Assembly (NCBI GenBank): GCA_000622025.1
Contig: JHWU01000010.1
Span: 62,001-126,000, forward strand
Source: Lachnospiraceae bacterium AD3010
Lineage (GTDB): Bacteria > Bacillota > Clostridia > Lachnospirales > Lachnospiraceae
Length of the DNA: 64,000 bases
Reading direction: 5' to 3'
Shown: in pieces, positions 15,113 to 22,884 of the stretch
How the letters are laid out: the number at the start of each line of letters is the position of its first letter
How positions within the stretch are numbered: position 1 is the stretch's first letter
The notes under the pieces: generated by a model
Told to the model about the DNA's origin: nothing
What the model saw: the letters and a program-made list of their open reading frames with translations, nothing else
Databases searched by the model: none
Program-made: the position numbers and the translations under genes

Positions 15113-18100
15113 ATGAGAAAAATCAATCGGATACTGAAAAAAACAGGAGTGATCATTCTGGCGGCGGCCATGCTGGCAGGACAGACCGGATTTACGGCTC
15201 TTGCGGAAGAGATTGCGGAAGTCGCAGTGACGGAAGATAAGGCTGTGGGTAATGAGGTTGGTTCCCCGGATGATCCTTCCGATGGAGATGAATCCTTTGA
15301 AAATACGGTTTCTTCAGATAACGCTGACACAGAAAAAGAATCCGTATCAGAAGACAGTGCTGAAAGAAAAAGATTTGAAGAATCCGGGACGCTTGGCGGC
15401 GTAACAATAACCGTGGAAGCCGAAGAGGGAGTCTTCCCTGAAGATGCTGTTCTTTCTGTTAAGGAAGCCGGCCGGTCTCAGGAAAAACAGGCAGAGGAAG
15501 CCGTAGAGGAAGAACGTCCTGAAGATCAGAACGTGGCGGCATCCTATACATACGATATCAAAGTACTGGATAAAGAAGGAAATGAGCTTCAGCCTGCGGA
15601 TGAAGCTCAGGTGAAGGTGTCCTTCACCCTTGATGAAGTAGCTGACAGCAATCTCATGACGAATATCTATCATATCAGGGAAGCTGATCCTGATGGGACA
15701 GCTTCTGAAGAGAATTCAGGGAAAACCGGTTCTGATCCTGAAGAAATAGATTCCGTGGAAAGTGATACAGAATCTGTAGAAGGGGACAGTAAAGCATCCG
15801 AAAATACAGAGCTTGTTGCGGAGAAGCTCAGCGTGGAAACTGACGGCGATACCGCCACGGCTGAAACAGACGGTTTCTCACTTTACACTGTAGAATTCAC
15901 CTATAACGATCTGCAGTATGTAATGCCGGGAGACAGCGAGATCCCTCTGTCCGAAATCCTTGATGCTGTCGGTCTTACAGGCGATGTAAATGACGTAAAG
16001 GTGAGCGACAGCTCCCTCTTTTCTGCTGCAAGGCTGAAAGTATCGGATGATGGCAAAAAGCCTGCAAAGGACTGGGACGGCAACCCCATAGCGGACGATA
16101 ACGGCGTATGGTTTGTTACGGCACATAAGGCGTTCAGTACCGAGGAGTGGATGAAGGTCACGATCAATGATGTGGTGTATGAGATCACGGTGACGGATGA
16201 TAACCCGTCCTCAAATTCGGATTTCACAGTGCGGTATTTCCTGGGGGATAAGGAATATATCGTTGACGGCGGAAGCAGCGCGTATGCATCGGATATCATA
16301 AGAGAACTGAATCTTGGGATTAATCCTGCAAAAGTATTTACGGCAACTGCAGCTACCGATAAAATAGTATGTCAAAGTATTGATAGAGGAGATAACAGAG
16401 ATTGGACAATCACTGCAACAGAGTATTTTGATGGTGAGAAGAATGGTATATTTCAGCTTCAATTTGATTATTCTGAGGACAATAATAAATTCAAACAGTT
16501 TTATGCAGCGTGTTACAAGGAGATCACGACCTGGGAGGAGCTTCAGCACGACCTGAAAAAGGGAGGGGAAATAAAGCTGACATGCGACCTGACTGCTGCA
16601 AACACGGATTCCATGCTTGCTGTTCCGAATGATCCAATAATTACTTCGACAACACTGGATCTGAATGGACATACACTGGACGGAAGGGCGCTAAGTGAAA
16701 GCGATAATTTCAAGACTGTTTTGAAGGTCGAAAATAACCTGACCATAAAAGATAGCGGTACAGGCGGTCAGATTATCGGCAGCGGAAAACTGGTTTTCGA
16801 GTATGAAGAAGGAAATAAAGTCTACGATGGAAACGTTGTAGATGTACTTGGAGCGCATTTATCCTTAAACGGTGGAACGATTTCAGGAACTGACGGGTAT
16901 GAAGTGATCTATGTAAATGGTGACACTGCACGATTCGATTTTAACGGGGGTACAATAACCGGAACCAATGAAAATAATATTATCGATTTTGCAGGCATCA
17001 GCGCTTCAATGACCGGCGGGACAATTTCCGGCAGTGATTTGAAAGAATCCGCTGTGCGGGTCGGCGGAAATGTCACGATGAGTAATGTAACGGTTTCTGC
17101 TAGCGGAGAGAAATACGGCGGTGTTTATGTTCCGGCCGGAGATGGAAATGAGCTCCATCTGTCCGGATCGCCGGTGATCACGGGAGGCATTTATCTGGAA
17201 GCCGGAGAAGTCATCCATATTGATGATGCATTGGATGAAGCGGTTTCCATTCCGGTGAGGGCACAGACAAAGCCTTCTGTAAACAGGTCCGTTACGATCA
17301 CGAGCGGGTTTTCCGGCAAGGGCAGTCTCTCGAACTTTACAAATACCGTCTCCAGTGCAAGCCTTGCGGTAAATGAGAGTGGTGAGCTGGAGCTTTGTAA
17401 GGATCAGGCAAGTGAATGGGACAGTCTGCAAAACCTGATCAATGAGGCGGCAGAAAACAGCGGTACAGTAACACTTAATAAAAACTACACTGCGGATGAA
17501 TATGACGTTCATCTGGAGATTCCTTCCGGGAAGACGGTTACGCTGGATCTTAACGGGTATACCGTGGATGGATCTGCGCTGGACGAAGAAGCTGTGATTG
17601 AGATTGGCGGTGAGCCCTTCTGGAATGGCGCAATTGTTGTTGAAGGAGAGCTGGTTTTAAAGGGAACAAACGGCGGCAGTCTCGTAAATACAGGAAAACT
17701 TTGGCCGTTATCGGTTGTTGGCAGCTTTACCATAGAAGGCGGTACGATTTCCGGAACGGTGGCTACAGGAGAAGGAAGCAGTATCCGGATGGATGGGGGT
17801 ACACTGGAAAATCGGGCAGATTGCGCATTTGAGGTAAAAGGTGAATTTGTCATGAATGGCGGCACCATTTCCGGCCACGATGCAAGGTATGTGGTTACGG
17901 TGGGTGCCCCATTTACCATGAACAACGGGACGATTACCGGAACAAATATATCGAAAAGTATAGTATCCCTAAGCGGCCGATTTACCATGAACGGAGGCCG
18001 GATCTCAGGTGCCGGAGCAAGTGGAGGGGTGTCCTGTCATTTTCCCCTGTCTTTCCATGTTTCCGGTGCACCGGTGATCGATGGCGGAATTTATCCTTAT

Positions 18101-20518
18101 GATATCAGTGAGGGGAAAGGGTCCATCAATGTGGATGCGCCTTTGACAAGCGGCGCAAGTTTTTCGGTTATCACTTCCGACGCCGCATCTGCAAAGGGAG
18201 CTGTTGTCGCAAATCCGGTAGGAGAATATACCCTCACTGCTTCCGATGCAGAGAAATTCCACAGCGCTCTTGATGAAACCCTTGTCGGTGTATTGGATAA
18301 CGGTTCTGTCAGGCTCAAAAAGCCGCTTTCGGAAAACATGATCACGCTCAGCGCCGCATCGGGAACCTATAGCGGCGAAACGCTGACACCTCCCACACTT
18401 ATGGTTAAGGACGGAGAAGAGACACTGACCAAAGACACACATTATACCGTAAGCAGCTGGTCGGGAGATTTTATCAATGCGGGGGAGTATACTGCAACGG
18501 TAAGCGGAACCGGTGATTATTATACCGGATCGGTGACGGCGACCTTTACGGTAAATCCGAAACCCGTTACGGCTCCGACGATTGAGCTGACCGGGGATCT
18601 CACTTATACCGGAAGTGAGGTTAAACCGGATGTAACGGCGGTTAAGGATGGCGATACGGTGATTCCTTCCGGTGAATATGAGGTCGGTTATTCCGGCAAC
18701 ATCAATGCCGGCACCAACACGGCTACTGTCACGATCACGGATAAGGCCGGCGGGAATTATACTGTCAGTGGAAGCAGGAATTTCTCGATAACGCCGAAAG
18801 CCATTACTGTCAGCGCAGATAACAAGACAAAGACTTATGATAATAATGCTTCTACAGATCCGGCATTGACTGCTACGGTGACCGGAGCTGTGGCGGGGGA
18901 TACGATCAATTATTCACTGAGCCGCGCAGCAGGGCAGAATGTAGGAAACTATGATATTACGGTAACGCCCGGGAGCAACCCGAACTATACGGTTAATGTG
19001 GAGTCGGGACGCTTCAGTATAGAAAAAGCAGATTATCCCGCAAACAGACCGCAGGAAAATATAGAGACGGCTAATGCGAATGATAAGGTATCAAAGGTAG
19101 CCCTTCCTTCAGGCTGGCAATGGTCTGATGCAGACAAGGATAGGGACCTGAATGAGAGTGAGCCTGTTACCGTTTCAGCGAATTATATCGCAGCAGACAA
19201 AGATAACTATATTGAAGGCGGGCTTGTGCGTAATGTTACGATTACAAGGAAAGCCTATGTGCATGTTAATAAGGTGACGCTCAATAAAACTACAGCTTCC
19301 ATCGTAAAGGGTAAGACTCTGGCACTGAAAGCCGCTATCACCCCGGCGGATGCCACGAATAAGGCAGTTACCTGGTCAAGCAGCAATACAGCTGTGGCAA
19401 AGGTTTTCTCAACAGGAGTAGTTACCGCGGTAAACGGAGGAACGGCAAAGATCACGGTCAAAACAAAGGACGGAAGTAAGACCGCGGTATGCACGGTGAC
19501 GGTAAGCATACCTGTAACCGGGGTAAAGCTTAATAAGAGCAGTGCATCCATAGTAAAGGGAAAGACCCTGGCACTTACCGCCACAGTAGCACCTTCAAAT
19601 GCCACGAATAAGGGAGTTACCTGGTCAAGCAGCAATACGAAGGTCGCAACGGTTTCAACAAAGGGAGTTGTGAAGGCAGTAGACGGCGGATCAGCGGTTA
19701 TTACCGTGACCACCGCAGACGGAAAGAAAACAGCGAAATGCACGGTAAAGGTTATAGTCCCTGTAACCGGGATAAAGCTTAATAAAACCAAGGCAAATGT
19801 TGCGAGAGGTTACACTATGACCCTCACCCCAACCATAACACCTTCGAACGCAACGAATAAGGCAGTGACCTGGAAGAGCAGCAATACGAAGATCGCCACG
19901 GTTACATCTAAGGGCGTCGTAAAGGGAATAAAGAACGGAACAGTAAATATCACCGTAACCACCAATGACGGAAAGAAAACCGCCACCTGTAAGGTAACGG
20001 TAGTGAACCCTACTCCCGTGAAGAGCGTTAAGCTCAATAAGACAAAGGCAAGCGTCGTAAAAGGATATACCATTACCCTTACTCCCACTGTATCACCTTC
20101 AAATGCCACGAATAAGGCAGTGACCTGGAAGAGCAGCAATACAAAGATCGCCATGGTCACATCGGCAGGTGTGGTAAAGGGAGTAAAGGCAGGAACTGCA
20201 AATATAACGGTTACGACAAAGGACGGAAAGAAGACAGCGGTCTGCGCAGTGACGGTTACGAATCCCATTGCTGTAAAGAGCGTTAAGCTGAATGCCGCCA
20301 AGGTAACCGTAGCAAAGGGCAAAACCTATACGCTGAAAGCGACAATAAATCCGACAAACGCCACAAATAAGGCAGTGACCTGGAAGAGCAGCAATACGAA
20401 GATCGCCACGGTCACAAGTAAAGGTGTTGTAAAGGGAATAGCCAAGGGATCGGCAAAGATCACAGTCACCACCACTGACGGCAAGAAGACCGCAGTCTGT
20501 ACCGTCACGGTGAAATGA
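15113..20518 (+). CDS. Large secreted surface protein with beta-helix-like, MBG-type and five Big_2 domains
   Basis: 1801 residues. Residues 1-31 are a signal peptide (KKTGVIILAAAMLAGQTG, cleavage likely after FTALA). Residues ~32-110 are Glu/Asp/Ser rich. Residues ~460-1010 carry many short GGTISG/NGGTI turns (for example GGTISGTDG, GGTITGTNE, NGGTISGHD), the pattern of a right-handed parallel beta-helix. Residues ~1075-1310 resemble MBG/YDG-type domains (TKTYDNNASTDPALTATVTG). Residues ~1382-1801 are five tandem Big_2 Ig-like domains (VKLNK....KGKTLTL....ATNKAVTWSSSNTKVATV). There is no LPxTG or membrane anchor, so attachment may be through wall binding by the Big_2 array, or it may be released. 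Likely adhesin or wall-associated protein. An AGCC microsatellite lies upstream. Confidence 0.85.
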   Translation: MRKINRILKKTGVIILAAAMLAGQTGFTALAEEIAEVAVTEDKAVGNEVGSPDDPSDGDESFENTVSSDNADTEKESVSEDSAERKRFEESGTLGGVTITVEAEEGVFPEDAVLSVKEAGRSQEKQAEEAVEEERPEDQNVAASYTYDIKVLDKEGNELQPADEAQVKVSFTLDEVADSNLMTNIYHIREADPDGTASEENSGKTGSDPEEIDSVESDTESVEGDSKASENTELVAEKLSVETDGDTATAETDGFSLYTVEFTYNDLQYVMPGDSEIPLSEILDAVGLTGDVNDVKVSDSSLFSAARLKVSDDGKKPAKDWDGNPIADDNGVWFVTAHKAFSTEEWMKVTINDVVYEITVTDDNPSSNSDFTVRYFLGDKEYIVDGGSSAYASDIIRELNLGINPAKVFTATAATDKIVCQSIDRGDNRDWTITATEYFDGEKNGIFQLQFDYSEDNNKFKQFYAACYKEITTWEELQHDLKKGGEIKLTCDLTAANTDSMLAVPNDPIITSTTLDLNGHTLDGRALSESDNFKTVLKVENNLTIKDSGTGGQIIGSGKLVFEYEEGNKVYDGNVVDVLGAHLSLNGGTISGTDGYEVIYVNGDTARFDFNGGTITGTNENNIIDFAGISASMTGGTISGSDLKESAVRVGGNVTMSNVTVSASGEKYGGVYVPAGDGNELHLSGSPVITGGIYLEAGEVIHIDDALDEAVSIPVRAQTKPSVNRSVTITSGFSGKGSLSNFTNTVSSASLAVNESGELELCKDQASEWDSLQNLINEAAENSGTVTLNKNYTADEYDVHLEIPSGKTVTLDLNGYTVDGSALDEEAVIEIGGEPFWNGAIVVEGELVLKGTNGGSLVNTGKLWPLSVVGSFTIEGGTISGTVATGEGSSIRMDGGTLENRADCAFEVKGEFVMNGGTISGHDARYVVTVGAPFTMNNGTITGTNISKSIVSLSGRFTMNGGRISGAGASGGVSCHFPLSFHVSGAPVIDGGIYPYDISEGKGSINVDAPLTSGASFSVITSDAASAKGAVVANPVGEYTLTASDAEKFHSALDETLVGVLDNGSVRLKKPLSENMITLSAASGTYSGETLTPPTLMVKDGEETLTKDTHYTVSSWSGDFINAGEYTATVSGTGDYYTGSVTATFTVNPKPVTAPTIELTGDLTYTGSEVKPDVTAVKDGDTVIPSGEYEVGYSGNINAGTNTATVTITDKAGGNYTVSGSRNFSITPKAITVSADNKTKTYDNNASTDPALTATVTGAVAGDTINYSLSRAAGQNVGNYDITVTPGSNPNYTVNVESGRFSIEKADYPANRPQENIETANANDKVSKVALPSGWQWSDADKDRDLNESEPVTVSANYIAADKDNYIEGGLVRNVTITRKAYVHVNKVTLNKTTASIVKGKTLALKAAITPADATNKAVTWSSSNTAVAKVFSTGVVTAVNGGTAKITVKTKDGSKTAVCTVTVSIPVTGVKLNKSSASIVKGKTLALTATVAPSNATNKGVTWSSSNTKVATVSTKGVVKAVDGGSAVITVTTADGKKTAKCTVKVIVPVTGIKLNKTKANVARGYTMTLTPTITPSNATNKAVTWKSSNTKIATVTSKGVVKGIKNGTVNITVTTNDGKKTATCKVTVVNPTPVKSVKLNKTKASVVKGYTITLTPTVSPSNATNKAVTWKSSNTKIAMVTSAGVVKGVKAGTANITVTTKDGKKTAVCAVTVTNPIAVKSVKLNAAKVTVAKGKTYTLKATINPTNATNKAVTWKSSNTKIATVTSKGVVKGIAKGSAKITVTTTDGKKTAVCTVTVK
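19258..20515 (+). repeat. Five tandem ~250-bp repeats encoding Big_2 domains
   Basis: Repeat starts are near 19258, 19508, 19760, 20021 and 20276. The last three share long identical runs such as AAGGCAGTGACCTGGAAGAG, so the array is prone to recombination and copy-number change. Confidence 0.85.
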
Positions 20519-20540
20519 TCTAAATATCAGACAGATTTCG

Positions 20541-20614
20541 GAAGTCAACGGGGACGGTTCTCATTGACTTGATTTTGCAAAATCAAGTCAATGAGAACCG
20601 TCCCCGATGACTTC
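20541..20614. repeat. REP-like repeat, copy 9: near-perfect 74-nt palindrome
   Basis: Two 37-nt arms meet without a loop (axis between 20577 and 20578) and differ at one base pair. Each arm holds a full REP core. It is the most perfect cruciform-capable copy. It lies just after the surface protein stop and ends where the TraX fragment begins. Confidence 0.92.
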
Positions 20615-20946
20615 TTCTTAGCGCCTTTCCTGCGGATTGGAGCTGTATCGCGGTTCTGGCGATCCTTGGAATGTACAGTGAAAGAGGAAATCTAGAGAGA
20701 CAGATGCTGAAAATGGCGTGGTGGGTATCAGTATATGGGATAGTCTCTTATTTCTTTGTCAGTAAAACATATGCGATAGAACTGATCGGTGTGCTCATGG
20801 TCTATCCTGTGCTCAAACTATATAATGGTAAGCGTGGCAGGGCAAAATGGATGAAGTGGTTTTACTATATATACTACCCGCTGCATTTGATAATTATTGG
20901 AATTATAAGGCTGGCTGTATATGGAGACATAAATATCTGTCTTTGA
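20614..20946 (+). pseudogene. C-terminal fragment of a TraX-family membrane protein
   Basis: The frame begins at the REP border and reads LLSAFPADWSCIAVLAILGM..., ending with RAKWMKWFYYIYYPLHLIII..., which is the conserved C-terminal end of TraX family proteins (MKWFFYxxYPxHL). An ATG at 20671 lies within the fragment, but the usual ~150 N-terminal residues with their membrane helices are absent. TraX proteins are predicted membrane acyltransferase-like proteins named from conjugation plasmids. The break coincides with the REP palindrome. Confidence 0.75.
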
Positions 20947-21029
20947 AGTCCTGACCCGACCACAGGCAGGTATTACGCACATGATACAGGAAAAAACGTA
21001 ATTCAAAGCATCCGGAAAGGAGCAGCCAA

Positions 21030-21539
21030 ATGAAAGATCATATCATACATCCGATCCCGCCTTTTTATGATAAGAATTCGACCATACTGATCCTGGGGAG
21101 TTTTCCTTCAGTGAAATCCCGTGAGCAGATGTTTTTTTACGGACATCCGCAGAATCGTTTCTGGAAGGTGATCGCTTCAGTTTTTGATTCGGACATCCCT
21201 GAAACGCTTTCCGAAAAGAAAGCTTTTCTTAAGAGACATCACATTGCCATGTGGGATGTGATAGGGTCCTGTGATATAAAGGGGTCATCCGATTCAAGTA
21301 TTGAGAACGCAATTGCAAATGACATCTCCGTGATCCTGAATCAAGCGGGGATCCGCGGCGTATTTGTAAACGGGAAAACAGCAGAGAAATATTATAAAAA
21401 ATATATTGAACCGAAAACAGGCATAATAGCAACCTGCTTACCATCTACAAGTCCTGCAAATGCTGCGTGGAGCCTGGATAAGCTTGTCAAAACCTGGAGT
21501 GAATCAATTAAGAAGAATTATAGAAGCGTGAGTGGGTAA
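21030..21539 (+). CDS. DNA-deoxyinosine glycosylase (UDG superfamily, family 6-like)
   Basis: A 169-residue protein of the uracil-DNA-glycosylase superfamily. ILGSFPSVKSREQMFFYGHP + QNRFWKV is the conserved N-terminal block of hypoxanthine-DNA glycosylases, and CLPSTSPANAAWSLDKLVKTW contains the C-terminal SPANA motif that binds the lesion strand. It removes hypoxanthine (deaminated adenine) from DNA in base excision repair. AAAGGAG precedes the ATG. It is a single gene between two REP loci and the second DNA-repair gene in this patchwork. Confidence 0.87.
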   Translation: MKDHIIHPIPPFYDKNSTILILGSFPSVKSREQMFFYGHPQNRFWKVIASVFDSDIPETLSEKKAFLKRHHIAMWDVIGSCDIKGSSDSSIENAIANDISVILNQAGIRGVFVNGKTAEKYYKKYIEPKTGIIATCLPSTSPANAAWSLDKLVKTWSESIKKNYRSVSG

Positions 21540-21553
21540 AATGATAGTAAAAT

Positions 21554-21594
21554 AAGTCACCGAGAACCGTCCCCGTTGACTTACCCGTTGACTT
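21554..21594 (+). repeat. REP-like repeat, copy 10
   Basis: AAGTCACCGAGAACCGTCCC + CGTTGACTT followed by a partial ACCCGTTGACTT unit. It ends one base before the first codon of the Rpn-type fragment. Confidence 0.88.
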
Positions 21595-21861
21595 ATGCGG
21601 AATATAGATGCTATGCTGCAGGTTAGTGTTTCAGCCAATAAGGAATTGTACGAAGATATTAAACGGAGGGACAAAGATATGTGTCAGGCTATGAAAGAGC
21701 TTATGAAAGAAGAAATTGCTGAAGAAATAGAAAACGAAAAGCTGATAGATATAAAGAAAATGATGAAAAATCTTAAGCTTTCTGCAAAGGAAGCAATGAA
21801 AGCTCTTGAAATCCCTGCTGCTGATCAGCGGAGGTATTCAGCTATGCTGAAAGCGAAGTAA
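21595..21861 (+). pseudogene. C-terminal fragment of an Rpn/PD-(D/E)XK nuclease-family transposase
   Basis: 88 codons reading ...YEDIKRRDKDMCQAMKELMK, EEIAEEIENEKLID and KLSAKEAMKALEIPAADQRR. This matches the helical tail (CxAMKELMxxEI...LGIP....Y) of Rpn family recombination-promoting nucleases/putative transposases. The nuclease domain, some 200 residues, is missing. The fragment begins exactly at the REP edge and has no ribosome site of its own, so it is probably not expressed. Confidence 0.75.
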
Positions 21862-21894
21862 ACCGAACTGAGAACTCAATAACAATCAACGACG

Positions 21895-21927
21895 AAAGCA
21901 GTGAATCCCAGCGGTTTGCTGCTTTTT
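21895..21927 (+). terminator. Possible terminator hairpin
   Basis: AAAGCAG (21895-21901) pairs with CTGCTTT (21919-21925), loop of 17 nt, followed by more T. Weak. Confidence 0.35.
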
Positions 21928-21954
21928 CATTTGAAAAGAAAGGAAACACTGCTT

Positions 21955-22119
21955 ATGGGAAATAAAAGTAACACAGAGATCAAGGTCCTGACCTTCTATG
22001 ACGGCGAGGCCGAGGCGATTGACGCATTTGCGGATGTCATCCGGTATAAGATGCGCCAGAGGATCCTGGACAGAAAAAAGTTAAAAATCAAAAGTGCCTG
22101 TGCTATAATAGAAAACTAA
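21955..22119 (+). CDS. Short protein, probably remnant of a mobile-element ORF
   Basis: 54 codons from an ATG with AAAGGAAA upstream: IKVLTFYDGEAEAIDAFADV then a basic tail (YKMRQRILDRKKLKIK). The VLTFYDGE...D.F motif recalls a short ORF found beside site-specific recombinases in clostridial mobile elements; here the second half is different, as if truncated and fused to unrelated sequence. The stop codon overlaps the -10 region of the ABC gene's promoter. Recognition is tentative. Confidence 0.35.
   Translation: MGNKSNTEIKVLTFYDGEAEAIDAFADVIRYKMRQRILDRKKLKIKSACAIIEN
22081..22109 (+). promoter_or_regulatory. Promoter of the ABC ATPase gene
   Basis: TTAAAA (22081-22086), 17-nt spacer, TATAAT (22104-22109), 29 bases before the ATG. 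Confidence 0.55.
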
Positions 22120-22138
22120 AAGGGAGGTTTTTTCTGAG

Positions 22139-22846
22139 ATGAAAACAGAGCTCGTCCGCTTTGAGGATGTGGGAAAAACATACATTACAGGATCAGTTCC
22201 TTACGAGGCTTTACATGATGTCAACCTCACCATAGACGAGGGCGAGATGGTGGTGATCCTCGGGCCCAGCGGGGCGGGAAAGAGCACCCTCCTTAATCTC
22301 GTTGGAGGACTGGACGGTGCCACAAAGGGCAGGATCTTTTTCGGAGAGGATGAGATCACTGCTTTTGATGATAAACGCCTCGGGAAATTCAGGGCAAAGG
22401 ACGTTGGAATAATCTTCCAGTTCTACAATCTGGTGCCCACATTGACCGCCCTTGAAAATGTGTCCCTGATGCAGGATCTGGGGCTCGACATCATGGACCC
22501 CGAAGAGGCACTGGACATGGTAGGGCTGTCCGGTCAGAAGGATAAGTTTCCTTCACAGTTATCGGGAGGCCAGCAGCAGAGGGTTTCCATTGCAAGAGCC
22601 ATTGCGAAGAAGCCAAGGCTCCTTCTCTGCGATGAGCCCACGGGAGCGCTTGATTCAAAAACGGGAAATGAAGTCCTGAAGATATTGAAGGAGCAGAGCA
22701 GTATCCACCATAGAACGGTTGTCATGGTCACCCATAACAATCTTTTTAAGGAGATCGCCGATAAGGTAGTCATCGTAAAGAACGGGACCGTTGAAAATAT
22801 TGAGATAAATGAACATCCGAAGGAACCGGAAGAACTGGGCGATTAA
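22139..22846 (+). CDS. ABC transporter ATP-binding protein (MacB/LolD type)
   Basis: A 235-residue ATPase. Walker A is GPSGAGKST (about residues 43-51), the Q-loop follows in FQFYNLVPTLTALENV, the signature LSGGQQQR is at about 141-148 and Walker B LLLCDEPTGALD at about 161-172. The LolD/MacB-type Q-loop and TGALD pattern place it with exporters whose permeases are FtsX-like. GGGAGG precedes the ATG. The matching permease and adaptor genes lie immediately downstream but on the opposite strand, so the complex is made from two convergent transcripts. Confidence 0.9.
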   Translation: MKTELVRFEDVGKTYITGSVPYEALHDVNLTIDEGEMVVILGPSGAGKSTLLNLVGGLDGATKGRIFFGEDEITAFDDKRLGKFRAKDVGIIFQFYNLVPTLTALENVSLMQDLGLDIMDPEEALDMVGLSGQKDKFPSQLSGGQQQRVSIARAIAKKPRLLLCDEPTGALDSKTGNEVLKILKEQSSIHHRTVVMVTHNNLFKEIADKVVIVKNGTVENIEINEHPKEPEELGD

Positions 22847-22884
22847 TTAACGGATCCCTGTCCCTTTTCTCGGAAAGGCTCTGA

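Noticed and set aside
19255-20322. Long minus-strand open frames across the surface protein's 3' end
   Set aside because: They mirror the repeated Big_2 coding frame and give low-complexity Val/Thr/Phe sequence; they are shadows.
22081-22119. A terminator or longer gene end before the ABC ATPase
   Set aside because: The bases form a promoter with a good -10 instead; the short upstream frame simply runs into it.
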